From assembly GCF_028640845.1 (NCBI RefSeq), contig NC_080542.1, forward strand, positions 18,890,283-18,954,282: a DNA stretch of 64,000 bases, written 5' to 3'. The number at the start of each line of letters is the position of its first letter. Position 1 is the stretch's first letter. This document shows positions 22,901 to 30,384 of this stretch, one piece after another. Origin of the DNA: Ahaetulla prasina. Taxonomy: Eukaryota > Chordata > Lepidosauria > Squamata > Colubridae. Made by a program: the position numbers and the translations under genes. The notes below the pieces were generated by a model, which worked only from the letters and a program-made list of their open reading frames with translations, did not search any database and had not been told where the DNA came from.

Positions 22901-24327
22901 AATGTCTCTGAACTACGGCTCTCCGGACTGGACATCACAGACGCATCTCTGCGCTTGGTAATCCGGCACACCCCTCAGCTTGCCAAACTGGACCTGAGCC
23001 ACTGCAACCATGTAGGTGACCAGTCTGTTAACCTGCTGACCGCTGCTAATTCTCCACTCCGAGAGACCCTCACTGAACTCAACCTCACCGGTGAGTTCAT
23101 GTTTTTTTCTTCTTCCATGGCACGCTTGCAACCCTGTTTTTCCCCTGTCGCCCCTTGTCCAGGTCCCATTACCAGATAGGGTCTTTGGATAATATTTGTA
23201 GTCCTTGATTTAAGATCAGTTGCTACAGTTGTAAGTTAAGCCAGACTCAGTTTTACAGCAATTTTTATGGAAGTCATTAAGCAAACATGGTTATTAAACG
23301 ACTCTGCTTAACAGCCATCGTGACTTACAGCCATGATTCCAGATACAATTATGGTCATAGATTGAGGATTACCTGTAGTGGCCATGACATTGTTCACCGT
23401 GCCACTCATTGTCTACATTCCTAAGAATGTGCCTGTTGCTAATTTATTGGGGCGAATTGTCTTTCCCCCTATAAAAGCAGCCCCAATTCCTGCTCAGTTT
23501 CCTCAGCCAGGCCCCATCTCACCACAGCAGGATCCGAACAAACCAGTGGTATCTCGTGAGCTCAGAACATGGTCTCAAACCAATGTTATTTCATGGCCTC
23601 CTGTTCTGGAGGACCCTTGGTGGTGCAGAGGTTAGAATGCAGTATTACAGGCAAACTCTGCCTATAGTCTGGAGTTTGATCCTGATAGAGTTCGGTGTTA
23701 ACTCAGCCTTCCATCCTTCCGAAGTTGGTAAAATGAGGACCCAATTGTTGGCAGCAGTATATTCAGCCGGTTCAAATCGGCTCGCTCGAAGCGGTAGCAG
23801 AAATCGTGGGTGGGCCCGTACTCCCACAGCTGAATATACTGACTGTGTAAACCGCTTAGAGAACGCTCTAAAGCAGTGGCCCCAAACCTTTTCAGCACCA
23901 AGGATCAGTTCCGTGGAGAGAGGTTATTCTGCGGACCGGAGTGGAGTGTGATTTTACATGCTGCCTGCATCCTACAGATGGGGTTTCGCTTGTTTGTGCG
24001 GACCTGTTCTGGCATGCTGCACCCGGGGTTTAGGGACCCCTGCTCTAAAGTACTGTGGGGCAGTATATACCGTAAGTCTTATTGATATTCCTTCTTCCTG
24101 CCATGACAGGATGTAACCGGCTGACGGATCAGTGTCTGCCCCTTTTCCGCCGCTGTCCACGCCTCTCCCGTATCGACCTGCGTTCCTGTCACCACATCAC
24201 GATGGAGGCCTGTGCCCGATTTGCCGAGGACTCGGTCTCCAACAGTGGCGCCGTGCCCCCTGCCCCTGGCACATCCTCACCTCCTTTTCGTTGCCCCGAG
24301 GAGAAATTGCTGCTGAAGGACAGCTAA
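1268..24327 (+). CDS. FBXL19: FBXL19, F-box and leucine-rich repeat protein 19 (3' part, eight coding exons)
   Basis: Exons are 1268-1477, 4260-4292, 10526-10666, 14126-14838, 17627-17790, 20939-21100, 22872-23090 and 24110-24327. All junctions are GT-AG and reading phase is kept throughout, giving 619 residues and a stop. The family protein has a CXXC zinc finger that binds unmethylated CpG islands, a PHD finger, an F-box that docks on SKP1 in an SCF ubiquitin ligase, and C-terminal leucine-rich repeats. Only the part after the PHD finger is in the window; the first exons must lie upstream of base 1. Landmarks matching human FBXL19 are [53 protein letters not shown] and the C-terminal [12 protein letters not shown]2A and KDM2B share the architecture, but this C-terminus and the following ORAI3 gene fit FBXL19. 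Introns are loaded with transposons. Confidence 0.96.
1478..3156 (+). other. FBXL19 intron sequence without recognised features
   Basis: Apart from a T run with GT-rich sequence at about 2563-2640, nothing was identified here. Confidence 0.5.
3157..3866 (-). mobile_element. CR1 LINE, 3' end of ORF2 and UTR
   Basis: The reverse strand carries an open 191-codon stretch (3242-3817) with [42 protein letters not shown] and [11 protein letters not shown], the C-terminal end of CR1 reverse transcriptase. The 3' end is marked by the GTTGGAAGGGACCTTGGAGG tail and a short CATAA repeat. It is 5'-truncated and lacks the catalytic domain. Confidence 0.9.
4003..4080. mobile_element. Half of a fold-back element
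   Basis: It holds CTCCAACTTGGCAACTTTAA and CCCAGAATTCCCCAGCCAG, one arm of the palindromic family described at 16999-17109. Confidence 0.6.
4260..4292 (+). CDS. FBXL19: FBXL19 33-nt microexon
   Basis: This exon is only 33 nt and encodes [11 protein letters not shown]. It lies between a strong acceptor (TTTCTTTCTTTTTGCAG) and a consensus donor (AAG|GTGAGT). It is symmetric (phase 0-0), so skipping it would keep the frame. Human FBXL19 has VKGGRERHLKK at the same place, directly after PRKK, which supports it as a real conserved exon. The peptide is strongly basic. Confidence 0.9.
4472..4536 (-). mobile_element. Family-A MITE, first of three pieces
   Basis: This starts at the reverse-orientation terminal repeat (TACAAGTAGTCTTCGACTTA) and runs to GTTAAGTGAGTTT. 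The element continues at about 4766-4785 and again at 7197-7453, being interrupted first by an L2 tail and then by a 2.4-kb hAT. Confidence 0.75.
4537..4765 (-). mobile_element. L2-like LINE 3' tail, antisense, inside the MITE
   Basis: This is the reverse complement of the 3' end of the L2-like element at 7443-9590: ATATACCGCCCTATCTCCCA, then GACTCAGGGCGGTTCACAGG, next to a TTTA repeat that is the antisense tail. Confidence 0.85.
4988..5343. mobile_element. Short terminal-inverted-repeat element inside the hAT
   Basis: The ends GCATAGAAACTACTCAGAG and its counterpart (CTGGGTAGTCCCTATGC on the + strand) are inverted repeats. Internal GTGTGAGGACCAGTCAAAAG units recur two or three times in both orientations. 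Possibly distantly related to family A. Confidence 0.5.
6040..7080. promoter_or_regulatory. CpG-island-like block carried by the hAT
   Basis: About 1 kb of very GC-rich, CpG-dense sequence lies wholly inside the hAT ends. On the minus strand it contains GATTGGC (an inverted CCAAT box) and a strong donor-like site, CATCTGACCT|GTGAGTTCGG, near 6525. Long reading frames here arise because GC-rich DNA has few stops; none resembles a known protein. It may be a captured promoter plus first exon. Confidence 0.45.
7197..7453 (-). mobile_element. Family-A MITE, last piece
   Basis: The MITE resumes at GTTAAGTGAATCACC and continues to AAATTGAGGATTAC. The final CTGTA is missing where the L2-like LINE begins. 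Confidence 0.75.
7443..9592 (+). mobile_element. L2-like LINE, 5'-truncated
   Basis: Reading frames over 7443-9381 encode reverse transcriptase pieces broken by frameshifts. The first has [19 protein letters not shown]; the second (8325-9110) has [17 protein letters not shown] near 8439 and RADDTQLYF near 8538, where the consensus catalytic box is YADD; the third has the [11 protein letters not shown] end. The 3' UTR ends in ACCGCCCTGAGTCCTTTTGG and an AAATA-type tail. The Tyr-to-Arg change and the shifts make it inactive. Confidence 0.88.
9674..10070 (+). mobile_element. Family-A MITE
   Basis: Near full length, from TACAGGTCGTCCTCAACTTA to GTAAATTGAGGAATACCTGA, with the internal TCATGTGAT and GGCAAAACTCACTTAACAAA blocks. 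Confidence 0.85.
10526..10666 (+). CDS. FBXL19: FBXL19 coding exon: divergent linker
   Basis: 141 nt, 47 codons, phase 0-0. The acceptor is a long T-rich tract ending TTTTAAG and the donor is GAG|GTGAGC. The peptide runs [20 protein letters not shown] through to SQITASDLE. It is poorly conserved with the mammalian protein, but its position and length match the human segment that starts GGDACLL and ends PENWE. An alternative acceptor (CCCGCAG) lies upstream at about 10490. The one chosen keeps the frame and follows a better pyrimidine tract. Confidence 0.8.
10793..10993. mobile_element. hAT element with 8-bp target duplication
   Basis: The ends are CAGCGACCCCCAA and GGGGTTGGCGACCTCTG. CTCTTAAG flanks at 10784-10791 and 10994-11001. 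Same family as 664-760 and 23874-24042 (shared TTTCTGGCATGCC). Confidence 0.8.
11002..12239 (+). other. FBXL19 intron sequence without recognised features
   Basis: A short GT repeat lies near 11690-11730; otherwise no repeat, exon or RNA gene was identified. Confidence 0.5.
12240..12694 (-). mobile_element. CR1 LINE 3' fragment
   Basis: It starts with AACAGAGTTGGAAGGGATCT and continues through the antisense CR1 ORF2 end to ACTGGATGCAGCATTCTAGG, more diverged than the copy at 3157. Confidence 0.85.
13204..13239. repeat. Perfect 15-bp inverted repeat (hairpin) in an FBXL19 intron
   Basis: GTTATCTGTGGGAGT at 13204-13218 and its exact reverse complement at 13225-13239 are separated by a 6-nt loop. 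Confidence 0.85.
13680..14078 (-). mobile_element. Family-A MITE
   Basis: Reverse copy from AGTCCTTGATTTACGACCAC to GTTGTAAGTTGAGGATGGAT. It ends about 47 nt before the acceptor of the FBXL19 F-box exon. Confidence 0.85.
14126..14838 (+). CDS. FBXL19: FBXL19 large exon: Ser/acidic region and start of the F-box
   Basis: 713 nt, phase 0 in and 2 out. The acceptor is CTTTCCTCCAG and the donor CCGTTG|GTGAGT. It begins KPKGPPGP, then [19 protein letters not shown] (human [17 protein letters not shown]). Next come a run of eight serines, alternating Ser-Asp repeats, and an acidic [12 protein letters not shown] tract. A KEN motif (EKENN, the form of an APC/C degron) also occurs at this point in human. 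[10 protein letters not shown] and the first part of the F-box follow: [28 protein letters not shown]. The F-box is the SKP1-binding part of an SCF ubiquitin ligase receptor. The acidic/serine tract is longer than in human. Confidence 0.96.
15151..15345 (-). mobile_element. tRNA-derived SINE, reverse, 3' part
   Basis: It contains AGCAATAGCACTTAGACTTA, TACCGCTTCACAGTGCTTTA and ACCTCGGTAGGATGGAAGGC, the reverse of the SINE family seen at 23622 and 61486. Truncated at its tRNA end. Confidence 0.7.
15346..15582 (-). mobile_element. tRNA-derived SINE, reverse, nearly complete
   Basis: Adjacent second copy, same orientation. It includes ACTTATATACCGCTTCACAG, CTCGGAAGGATGGAAGGTTG, the B-box region GAGACTCGAACTGCCG and the A-box end ACTACGCCACCACAGC. 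Confidence 0.75.
15583..16465 (+). other. FBXL19 intron sequence without recognised features
   Basis: No repeat family, exon or RNA gene was recognised here. Confidence 0.45.
16468..16513. repeat. (CA)n microsatellite
   Basis: About 20 CA units with two CG interruptions at the right. Confidence 0.95.
16562..16698. mobile_element. Short MITE with GTTTCCCC ends
   Basis: The terminal repeats are CCGTGTTTCCCCGAAAATAAGAC and the reverse of GTCTTATTTTGGGGGAAACAGG. Internal CATGCGCTCAAAAGCCC also occurs in the second copy at 47887. The right end is interrupted by the hAT at 16699. Confidence 0.75.
16699..16854. mobile_element. hAT element inserted into the GTTTCCCC MITE
   Basis: The ends are CAGTGGTGGGTTG and AGAACCCACCCCTG. 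The flanks are AAACAGGG (16691-16698) and AAACGGGG (16855-16862), an 8-bp duplication with one difference. Confidence 0.75.
16867..16903. repeat. (GT)n microsatellite
   Basis: About 17 TG units. Confidence 0.95.
16999..17109. mobile_element. Fold-back hAT-like element, near-perfect palindrome
   Basis: It reads CAGGGGTCTCCAACCTTGGC inward from both ends, so nearly the whole 111 bp pairs with itself; only the centre (CAACTCCCAGAATTCCTCAG) is unpaired. The flanks CTCTGGGG and CTCTTGGG form an 8-bp duplication with one difference. Diverged relatives recur about a dozen times in the window. Confidence 0.85.
17156..17552 (+). mobile_element. Family-A MITE, reference copy
   Basis: About 397 bp with inverted ends TACAGGTAGTCCTTGACTTA and GTAAGTCGAGGACTACCTGTA-type sequence. 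The TA at each end would fit a TA target duplication, as in Tc1/mariner-type elements. There is no coding capacity. The internal consensus includes GCAGCATCCCCATGATCATG, CACTTAACGACC and AAATGTCTC. Confidence 0.88.
17627..17790 (+). CDS. FBXL19: FBXL19 exon: end of the F-box and first leucine-rich repeats
   Basis: 164 nt. The acceptor is CCTCCCAG; the first base completes the split Trp codon of the previous exon, giving W-CCDKRLW (human W-CYDKRLW). The donor is CAAG|GTATTT. It continues with [36 protein letters not shown] and LQG, which are leucine-rich repeat units with the LDLSW core. Phase 1 out. Confidence 0.96.
17985..18384 (+). mobile_element. Family-A MITE
   Basis: Near full length, AGGTAGTCCTTGACTTAGAA to GTAAATCGAGGACTAACT. 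It lies about 200 bp after the FBXL19 exon ending at 17790. Confidence 0.85.
18711..19066 (-). mobile_element. Sauria-type SINE, reverse
   Basis: It runs from the tail AAGGTAAAGGTAAAGGTTCC to the tRNA-like head CTGAGCCACCGCGTCCCTA. GGAAATTC repeats on both sides and is a plausible target duplication. Confidence 0.85.
19316..19415. repeat. ATAGA-type microsatellite
   Basis: About 100 bp of TAGAA units with early variants AATAGAAATAGA and GAATTA. The same pentanucleotide recurs at 37757 and in short form at 53418, both joined to LINE tails. Confidence 0.95.
19678..20148. mobile_element. hAT element in a CR1 3' end
   Basis: It starts CAGTGATGGCTAACC and ends ATAGGTTTGCCGTCATGG. GCATAGGG flanks at 19670-19677 and 20149-20156. 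The interrupted CR1 resumes with TCTCCTGCACAGGGGTTTGG. Related to 32371-32727 and 60150-60554. Confidence 0.88.
20157..20216 (+). mobile_element. CR1 3' end after the hAT
   Basis: It contains GTTTGGACTAGAAGACCCC and GGTCCCTTCCAGCTCTATTC, the CR1 3' UTR in sense orientation. The matching left piece is at about 19620-19669. Confidence 0.75.
20539..20715. mobile_element. hAT-type fragment
   Basis: The left end is CAGGGATCCCCAACCTGTGG with GGGCCACACTAGTGGG. The right end is not recognisable. Confidence 0.5.
20939..21100 (+). CDS. FBXL19: FBXL19 leucine-rich repeat exon
   Basis: 162 nt, phase 1 in and out. The acceptor is CTCAACAG and the donor CCTG|GTAAAG. The peptide includes [30 protein letters not shown] and [15 protein letters not shown], typical F-box-protein LRR units of about 25 residues that form the substrate-binding solenoid. 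Human reads IEDVKDSQLRELLLP at the same place. Confidence 0.96.
21101..22871 (+). other. FBXL19 intron without recognised repeats
   Basis: 1.77 kb of apparently unique intron sequence; no coding or RNA feature was seen. Confidence 0.5.
22872..23090 (+). CDS. FBXL19: FBXL19 leucine-rich repeat exon
   Basis: 219 nt, phase 1 in and out. The acceptor is CCCTGCTAG and the donor CACCG|GTGAGT. The peptide has [54 protein letters not shown] and [14 protein letters not shown], further LRR units of the CNHVGD type typical of FBXL proteins. Confidence 0.96.
23196..23377 (+). mobile_element. Family-A MITE, internally deleted
   Basis: Both ends are present (TAGTCCTTGATTTAAGATCA and GATTGAGGATTACCTGTA), but about half of the interior is missing. 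Confidence 0.7.
23622..24066 (+). mobile_element. tRNA-derived SINE containing a hAT
   Basis: The head is GGTGGTGCAGAGGTTAGAATG, the body TCAGCCTTCCATCCTTCCGA and the 3' part AACCGCTTAGAGAACGCTCTAAAG. The hAT at 23874 splits it. It lies just upstream of the last FBXL19 coding exon. Confidence 0.75.
23874..24042. mobile_element. hAT element with perfect 8-bp duplication
   Basis: The ends are CAGTGGCCCCAAACC and GGTTTAGGGACCCCTG. CTCTAAAG flanks at 23866-23873 and 24043-24050. 169 bp, non-coding. Confidence 0.88.
24110..24327 (+). CDS. FBXL19: FBXL19 terminal coding exon
   Basis: The acceptor is CCATGACAG. It encodes the last LRRs ([40 protein letters not shown]), a short Pro/Ser linker and the terminal [13 protein letters not shown] before TAA at 24325-24327. 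The identical [13 protein letters not shown] end in human FBXL19 fixes both identity and stop. The linker is longer than in human. Confidence 0.97.
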
Positions 24328-25819
24328 TACTCGCCCTGGGGTGGAGGCGCAGAAAGACTCAACTTCACCAATCCGACCGTCGGACACGGACTCTGAGAGA
24401 ATCTTTTTACTTAAAGCCATGCACTGAACCAGAGTGGCATCTCCACCCCCTTACTTGTGCAGCAAAGAAGGAGCGGGGAGGGGGAGTCGTGCCCCCTTCC
24501 CCGGGCCTGGCCCACTGAGGGCCGGGTGGCCTTTTGCTCCATCCACTTGTTCCTGGACAGCCGCAGAGTAAGTGGGGGTCCGAGGTAGCCTTGTCGCTTT
24601 ACAATGCTGGGGAAATGCATATTCCTCCCACCATGCACTGCGTCATCCCCCTCTCTCCCCCTCCCCGATCTCCAAATATCCTTCCATGCCGCCATTGGTA
24701 TACCCTGCTATCTCGGGGCGGCAGGGGAGAGTGGGAGTTGAAATTCAGCCTTGAAATGCTGGTTCGGGAGGAAGGCAGCTTCTTTGATGGGGTCGGATAT
24801 ATTACTTTTTTCCAGGCCCCTTCCTCGCCCAATGCAAATGTGCACTCCAACCTCATTGGTCCTCCCCCGCCCCCCCTCCCACATGCTGCCTTGATTATTT
24901 TTAAAGAGTGCGTGCGTGTGTGTGCGTGCTTGTCAGCCTGCCCACCCGGTTCCTTTTCCTCTCTTCCCCAGTTGTGCATCTGCAGTGTGGTTTTCCAAGG
25001 GGGCCAAACAAGAACCAGGCAGCTGATTTCCGGATTCCTTGGCCCTGTCTTTTCCCACTGTGTACCTGCCGGGGCTCCTTCCTGCCTCTACCACTGTCTC
25101 TTTCCCAAAGCACTGGATGGTTTCGGGAGCCGGCACATCCATTTGATCTGCTTCCTGCATCGGTGCCCTTTGTACCCTTAATTCTCTCCTCGCTCATCAA
25201 TCGGACGCCAGAAAACATCTCGATAGGTATCCTTCCCTTTAGATCCTCTTCTCCGTGCTCTCCCTCCCAGCCGATCCCATTATGCAGCTGAGGCCTCCTG
25301 GGGATGCAGCCCTGCCAAAGGTTGACATCCCCCACCCACCACTCTGGTGCCTCACTGGATGGCCACACCGTGAAACACACGTGTTGCGTTCCCTACGCAC
25401 AGTGTACCTGCTGCTGTCTTGTTTACGCATTAAACCTACATATGCATGCACTCGCAAGCCACCCATGAAGATGGAATCCCTCGCCAAGCTTTAGGCCTCT
25501 CCGCCTTTGCCAAGTTAACTTTCAGCACACACGCATGCACACGCACACACACGTACGTCAGTGTGTGCCTTCACTGCTTCTGTCCAGTGTGGACTGCAGG
25601 TGGGGAAATAAGAGTTTTGCTCACAGAGCAGAGAGGCGAGGCAGAATGCTTTGTCTAAAAGGAAGGAGTAAACTAGCGTGCGTGAAAGGGAGGCGCTAAG
25701 CCTCCTGTCTCGTTTGGGCATGTGTTGGGATCCTTCTTGGCGGAAAGGCCTTAAAAATCCACTCTTCCCTTTCCTCCAAGCCCCCTCAGCCCTTGGGCAA
25801 TCTGTCTTCTCAGCAGAGT

Positions 25820-25938
25820 GTTTCTCAACCATTAGGATGTGCGGGATTTCAACTCCCAGAATTCCCCAGCCGGCATGAATTCTGGGAATTGGAATCTGTA
25901 CGTCTTAAAAGTTTCCGAGGTTGAAAAACACAAGTCTA
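25820..25938. mobile_element. Fold-back element, degraded
   Basis: AACTCCCAGAATTCCCCAGC and the reverse AATTCTGGGAATTGGAAT arms, with GTTTCTCAACC and GGTTGAAAAACAC outer arms. Confidence 0.7.
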
Positions 25939-28111
25939 CAGTATTGTTTCAGGCCCCTGGGCTGTTCCCGGAGGAAATTCCTTCCCAGGATGTTTTCATC
26001 CTACCATGGCAAGCTGGATGGATCCTGCAGCTCTTGTTATTCCACCTTCTGTGGAACTCCTTTTCTACAAGGCTTCCCAGCACTTCTCCCCAGGAATGTC
26101 TTTCCTTCCTTCCTTCCTTCCCGTTTCTCCTCTCTTCGAAATCTTCCTTTTGGACTCTGGACAGAAAAGTCCTCGCAGCTTCTTCCCCTTCCGATCTTCC
26201 CCTTCCTTAGTTTTTATTCTTTTGGACCATAAGCTTTAATAACCACTTTGGGGACAGGGGGAGCAGTGGGGGTGGGGGGAGGTCTGCCTGCATTCCTTAC
26301 CCACAGTGCCAACTATTGTTGAGCAGGAGTCGGCTGGGCCTTCTCTTAATTCCGGCCGCTCTCTCTCTACGGCCTCCAAATCTCAAACTTGAACCCCCTG
26401 TCCAGCTGTTCAGGTGTGCCCGTGTGTGTGTGTGTGTGTGTGTGTGCGTGCGCGCGCGCTTGGGATGTGGGATGTATGCATGTGGGATCCCCCCCCCTTT
26501 TCTCTATTTTCTTTCAAAGGTGGGGGGAGAGAAATACTGTAGAAAAGAAAAATGGTGCAAATCGAATGTCCTGGACCGACGCAGGGCCTGCTCTCGGTCG
26601 TTTTTGCTCCTTCTGCTTGGAGGCGGGGAGCACGTTGCTCAATGCTGCTCTCTCCGTCCCTTTGGCCAGGTTCGTCTTTTTGGGGGTCAGGTGGGGACTC
26701 ATTCTTTCTAAAAGGTGTCCAATTCTGTCCATTTCGCTTTCACTCTTTCATTTCTCCTCTCCCATTTCTGTCTTTCCTACCATCCTGTTTTATTTTATTG
26801 TATTTTATTGCTGTCCTTTTGTCTTTCTAGAAACGGTCTGGACTGGATTGGGGAAGTGCAGTGAAAGAAATTGTTCATCCAGTCCAGAAACCTTCCTTTC
26901 TCGGGTAGAATGGGGTTTGTTTTTTTCCAAAAAGCCCTTCTTTTCTCCCTCTTCTATTCCCCCCTTTTCCTCTCTTTCTCTCTCTCTCTCTTTGTCCTCC
27001 CTCACCCTTCCCGCCATCCTTCTCACCCTGTGCTTCATCTGGATTTTCAGATGGCATCAGACACGCACTGCCTTTCTGTGCGCGTTGTGGAGCGGAGGAT
27101 GGCACAAGACTGATTTACAATTTGGTCACGTATCTTCTTTTTTTTCCTTTTAATATATACTTGAACGTTCATTTATTACTAAAGCATTACTTGAAAAAAA
27201 AACGCAGCGATAGCTTGTGGAATCGGAGGCGAGGTTTTCGGTGTTGGGTTGTGTTTTTTTTTTATTATTATTTTTACGGTTCTGTTGGGTGCTTTTTTTA
27301 TTGTTTTTAAGAAAATTGGTTTTGTTGTTTCCTTTTTTTATTTTTTATTTTCATTTGTCTGATTCAACAAGAGTCCTTCCCTCTCACTCCATTAACCAAA
27401 GAGGGCCAAGGTATCTTAATTTTTTTTTTCTCTCCTCCAACTCCTTTTCTGGAGGATTTCTTTGGTTGTTGTTTTTTTCCCTTCTGCCTAGGAGTATTCT
27501 CTCCTTGACTCACAACTCTTACAGAGCAAGTATTAAACTATTTTGAGGAGTGGAGGCGTTGGGGCTAGGTTTGGGTGGAAATATTGTATATTTGAGGGAG
27601 GGTGTCAGTGGGTCTTTTCCAGATCTTATGGCACAGCATAAATATGTACTGTATAGCCTGTCCTCAATTTAGTGGTCCTGCCCACGTCTCATTCCCACAC
27701 TCCATGGTGCAAACAAGGAAACTGGATTTCATTCCACACAACCAGCCTCCTCGTTGGTTTGGGGCCTCCACTCTTCATTTCTCCTTTATGTAAAAGGAGA
27801 TGTATACACTTGAGAGGGAAGAGCCATCTAAATCCAGATATTTGGGGCGAGGGGGGGGCTGCCATGGTGACCCTCCTGTCTTCTACTTCTCCTCCTCAGA
27901 AGAGAGTGGCAGCAGCCAAGGGAAGTGCTCTTTTCAAGCATATCTTTTGAGGTTTGTTTTAATTTTTTTAACCATTGTTTTTGTTTTTAATGGATGTTTT
28001 AACTCTTGAAAAAAAAGAAAAGAAAAATACCTCAGGTTTTAAAAAGAAATGGTGAAGAGTGAGAAGGAAAACGTGGGAATGCCATCCCTGGGTTGCATTA
28101 CTCTTCTAGGG

Positions 28112-28250
28112 CAAGGCTGGGCAGTTAATGACCCTTTTTCCGCCCATTAACTTCAATTTCCAGAATTCCTGAGCCAGCCACATTGACTTGAGGAATTCTG
28201 GGAGTTGAAGTCCCACGGGTTGTAAAGGGGGCCATCATGGGCCACTCCTG
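28112..28250. mobile_element. Fold-back element, degraded
   Basis: Facing arms around TTCCAGAATTCCTGAGCC and GAATTCTGGGAGTTGAAGTC. The outer ends resemble hAT ends (CAAGGCTGGGCAG, GGGCCACTCCTG). Confidence 0.6.
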
Positions 28251-28903
28251 CTCTAGATTGCTGCTTTAGGGACTGCACATGTTGGGCGGGAAGCCCACTG
28301 GATCAGCGTGGAGAGGCCTCCATGGCTCAGTGCTGGGTAGAGATGATGGACACAAGTAATCGCTCTCCCTTCCATTGCCCTAACCCTCACCTCAGTTTTC
28401 CTCACCCATTATCACTCCAAAGACAGGCGCTTGCATCAGGGTGCAGCCCGTCTCTCAATCCCAATGGAAAAGGAACATGGAGAAACATGTCCGGTGTCTC
28501 CCCTACCCCACCAGATGTAGCTTCAGAAAGTATTCCAAGACTCCCATCAACCTTGAACCTCAGATGTGTTGGAGTCTACATCCTGGTGTTTTCAACCAGC
28601 CTGTTTGTTGGCTGCAAGTGGTAGATGTTGTGGTCCACCATCCCTTAGAGAAGATCGAGTTGGGTAAGGCCGAGCTACTCCATAGGATTCCCTGACCTAC
28701 AGAAACACACGCACAAAAACACCCACGCATCCCCCTCAACTCAGTGGACCAAAGCTCTATTTCCACCACCACCACCATCGTCCCCCACCGATCAATTGTT
28801 TATCCTCCAGCTACAACTTTTAATCTTCCATAGACTCTTGTTGCTCCTCACCTAGAAATTGAGACAAAGACTGCTGGGGATGGGAAAGGAAGCAAGGGGG
28901 TGA

Positions 28904-28909
28904 AATAAA
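28904..28909 (+). terminator. Candidate poly(A) signal AATAAA for FBXL19
   Basis: AATAAA lies in a short A-rich context and is followed within 20-40 nt by GT-containing sequence (CGTGATGTTTG). It lies in the repeat-poor tract after the FBXL19 stop. ATTAAA variants near 25428 and 27531 are nearer alternatives. Confidence 0.4.
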
Positions 28910-29226
28910 AATGTAAAAATCCAATTCTTGGAGCGATGCGTCTCCGTGATGTTTGACCTACTACATATCTCCATCCCGGCCCCTTGGGACTCTACAAGTG
29001 GGGAGGGAGGGGGACATGAGACCAGGTTCCAATCTGAATTTCAGGGGTTCTATTATTGTATAATAACTGTTTGCTATATAAACAAAAAAAAATATCAAAA
29101 AACCGAAAGTGTTTTGATCTTAAAAGCCTGTTTTTCATTATTCCCTCTTCCCTCCTCCCTTTTACACACATATCATGCACATTCAAACATATATTCAGTT
29201 CTATCTCCTGCAAAAGAAATGTTGTG

Positions 29227-29232
29227 AATAAA
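29227..29232 (+). terminator. Candidate distal poly(A) signal AATAAA for FBXL19
   Basis: AATAAA, then an A run and G/T-rich sequence (GTATGTTTCGGGGG, then TTTTGTTTTGTTTT). This is the last good signal before ordinary intergenic repeats resume, so it is the most distal plausible end of the FBXL19 transcript. Confidence 0.4.
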
Positions 29233-29460
29233 AAAAAAGTATGTTTCGGGGGGAATGTTAATTATTATTTTCTTTTTTTAATTTTCGATGGGTTTCTATA
29301 TTTTCTGGAAATATTTTTTTATAAACTCTTCTTTTGGTTTTTCAGTGGTTTTATTTTGTTTTGTTTTTTTCGTTTCTGTTATTGTTAGCAATGCTGCCTT
29401 GAGGGTTCCAGTTGCGGGGCTGATGGTACAGGGGGTACTTTTAATCAGTTAAATTAAAAT

Positions 29461-30384
29461 TGAAGGAAAGCCTTAGGTATTGATCAGTACCCCAATTCTT
29501 TAAGGGGTGCCTCTATTAGATTTCTGTAACAGTTGTCATTTGCAGTAAGAGTCACAACATGAGATGAAAAGATTCTCCGTATTATATTTGCACCAAAATT
29601 AGGCACTTCTCAAGGAAAATTCAAAAGAGGAGGAAATACCAGCTCTTGTTTTGGATTAAATGTGTGTCTTAAAAAGAGCCAAAGATGATGGACAAAACAT
29701 CCTGTTCTTACAACAGCCTTCTGGGGATAGATTGGGATGAGCCACTGCAGTGTAGCTTAATTCATTTCAGGAACAATTAGAAGCATCCCTTTCTTTGGCC
29801 TTAGTTCTATGCGCTGGATGCGTTCGCATGTTTAGCCTACCCACCTATGAATCATGATTTTATCAAGTCTGATGTTCTGGAATGGTAGAATAGTGGATTA
29901 GAAAGGATTTGTTAACTCTAGGCTGTGATCAGCTAGTTCAGGTTAAGAAAATTTAACCAGCCTTACAGACTTGATTAGCTTGTGTACCAGCAACACCTTC
30001 CATGTCATTTGTGATTTGCTCCCATAAATAAATTAAAATGTCTTGAGATCCAAAGATCTCACTAGGTTTCCCAAAGGACACGCCACTATTTTGACATTTT
30101 CACTTGTCTACATTAAACTAGCCAAGGTCTTAATGGAAAGTGAAGCTGTGAAAGTCGCCTGTTCGTATTGAGGCCAGTTTCTAATCATGTTCATCTTTGT
30201 CCTAGCCCTCAGAGAAGTCCAAAGAACGAATGAAAGACATTCCTAATGTTAAATGTTCCTTGTCCAGAGTTACTAAGATGGTCTGGAGGCCAATTGAAAG
30301 TTAAATTAGCAAAACCCAGCTTGAAATGTTTCCCTACCATCCACCCTAATTACAAGTCTTACCAGAACCTGGCTTGTATTTTTA
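29461..30384. other. Intergenic sequence without recognised features
   Basis: No repeat, gene or RNA was recognised here. Confidence 0.45.

Larger units (their letters stand above)
24328..29260 (+). other. FBXL19: Probable FBXL19 3' UTR, repeat-poor
   Basis: This stretch begins at the FBXL19 stop codon. Apart from two degraded fold-back elements (about 25820-25938 and 28112-28250) and short CA/GT runs, it lacks the repeats that fill the rest of the window. It becomes strongly U-rich after 26700. No open reading frame in it looks coding. Candidate poly(A) signals occur along it, the last at 29227. The true end cannot be fixed without transcript data; a shorter UTR is also possible. Confidence 0.5.

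Noticed and set aside
24411..25380. Several 100-215-codon frames after the FBXL19 stop
   Set aside because: They lie in the probable 3' UTR, overlap on both strands, show no codon pattern or splice context and resemble nothing known.
26389..27153. 254-codon frame with Cys-Val and Ser-Leu runs
   Set aside because: It comes from GT and pyrimidine-rich simple sequence in the 3' UTR; composition, not coding.
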